Positions 5,623-6,408 of a stretch of DNA of 6,408 bases are shown here, piece by piece. Location: positions 1 to 6,408 of the forward strand of contig SKZL01000090.1 of assembly GCA_007127395.1 (NCBI GenBank). Direction: 5' to 3'. Origin of the DNA: Balneolaceae bacterium. GTDB lineage: Bacteria > Bacteroidota > Rhodothermia > Balneolales > Balneolaceae. Position numbers and translations under genes: made by a program. The stretch's first letter is position 1; each line of letters starts with the position of its first letter. A model generated the notes under the pieces. That model was not told the origin of the DNA. It worked only from the letters and a program-made list of their open reading frames with translations, and did no database searches.

Positions 5623-6408
5623 TTACTGTAAACTTTCAATTAAAATATTATCTATCAGTCTTGTCTTTCCTAACCAAACGGCGCCGGCAATAATATATTT
5701 CTCACTCTCCCTTAACGTTTCTGCCGGCTGCAACGTTGACTGAGAAAACAGATCAATATAATCAATTTTAAAACCTTTCGCCTCAAGTTCACTGATTTGA
5801 TGCTCTATCAGTAATTTAGGCTGATTAACCCCACCCAGAATCTGTTTTTCAATATAGTGCAGTGCTCTATAAAGCCCGGGGGCTAAAATACGCTCTTCAT
5901 CACTCAGATAGGCATTCCGGCTGCTAAGGGCCAATCCGTCGTTAGCCCTGATAACAGGAGCCATGATCATCTCAATACCGTGATTAAACTCCTCATTCAT
6001 CCGGTTCAGAATGATAAACTGCTGAATATCCTTCTGCCCGAATACCGCCACATGAGGTTGAGTAATGTTGAATAGCTTATTCACAACCAGAAGCACACCC
6101 TCGAAAAAACCCGGCCGGCTTCTGCCGCACATATGACTATGAAGAGAGTCAATTTCAATTTTCAGATAATTGGTTTCGCTATACATTTCATCTCTCGCTG
6201 GAGCGAATACGATGGAGATGTTGTGCTTTTTGCAGATTTCAAGGTCACTTTCAAGTTGCCTGGGGTAGGAATCAAAATCTTCATCAGGCCCAAATTGAGT
6301 CGGGTTCACAAAGATGGAAGCTATAACAGCATCCGAGTGTTTACCGGCAATATCAAACAGTGTTGTATGTCCCTGGTGAAGTGCTCCCATAGTGGGTACC
6401 AGGCCAAC
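5623..6408 (-). CDS. panC: Pantoate--beta-alanine ligase (pantothenate synthetase), N-terminus outside window
   Basis: PanC joins D-pantoate and beta-alanine using ATP, through a pantoyl-adenylate intermediate, in the cytoplasm. The frame is open to the window edge, giving 261 visible residues from VGLVPTMGALHQGH. By alignment to E. coli PanC (283 residues), about 23 N-terminal residues are missing. The ATG at 6390 is the internal Met of VPTMG and not the true start. Visible motifs are HQGH (11-14, nucleotide-binding HxGH), FVNPTQF (33-39, pantoate binding), RSRPGFFEGV (96-105), FGQKDIQQ (123-130, with catalytic-region Lys and Gln) and SSRN (162-165, KMSKS-like loop). The family usually has RPGHF and FGEKD, so His to Phe and Glu to Gln are noteworthy. 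The C-terminal WLGKTRLIDN is typical. It is transcribed ahead of panD, whose product is its substrate. Confidence 0.96.
   Translation of the reverse strand, partial: VGLVPTMGALHQGHTTLFDIAGKHSDAVIASIFVNPTQFGPDEDFDSYPRQLESDLEICKKHNISIVFAPARDEMYSETNYLKIEIDSLHSHMCGRSRPGFFEGVLLVVNKLFNITQPHVAVFGQKDIQQFIILNRMNEEFNHGIEMIMAPVIRANDGLALSSRNAYLSDEERILAPGLYRALHYIEKQILGGVNQPKLLIEHQISELEAKGFKIDYIDLFSQSTLQPAETLRESEKYIIAGAVWLGKTRLIDNILIESLQ

Noticed and set aside
6388..6390. ATG at 6390 as the panC start
   Set aside because: The frame stays open upstream as VGLVPT, which matches the conserved segment before HxGH, so this Met is internal and the gene continues beyond the window.

Overview
The window looks like chromosome from a Gram-negative bacterium of the Bacteroidota/Balneolota type. 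This is inferred from moderate GC content, gene starts preceded by A-rich or featureless leaders rather than a clear Shine-Dalgarno sequence, an outer-membrane efflux protein, and protein style. I could not test taxonomy directly. All five genes lie on the minus strand, so transcription runs from right to left.

Right side (5194-6408): the end of a pantothenate (vitamin B5) operon. panC (pantoate--beta-alanine ligase) runs off the window edge and lacks roughly its first 23 codons. panD (aspartate 1-decarboxylase) follows 12 bases later and is complete. PanD makes the beta-alanine that PanC joins to pantoate, so the two enzymes catalyse consecutive steps.

Middle (4514-5193): 680 bases without a credible gene. 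The half next to the efflux operon is AT-rich and probably carries its promoter. The half next to panD holds two copies of a composite repeat (4808-4937 and 5007-5133) that share a perfectly identical 61-base core, are bounded by CGTCAT...ATGACG and are closed by hairpins. A degenerate 19-base tandem array lies between them. A third, diverged copy lies at the left window edge (1-86), so the efflux operon is flanked by same-orientation copies of one repeat family.

Left and centre (234-4513): a three-gene tripartite efflux operon. It consists of a membrane-fusion adaptor (MacA/HlyD type), a MacB-like ABC permease without a fused ATPase, and a TolC-family outer-membrane channel. Together they should form an export path across both membranes, but the energising ATPase is not in the window and the substrate cannot be read from sequence. 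A strong GC hairpin lies between the adaptor and permease genes. The last codons and stop of the TolC gene form one copy of a 35-base tandem repeat that continues downstream (114-254).

The genes are ordinary. The less expected content is the intergenic repeat structure: hairpin ends that keep their pairing while changing sequence, tails of reiterated 19-20-base units, and tandem duplications that run through two gene ends. I see no CRISPR array, tRNA, rRNA, transposase gene or clear new defence system.
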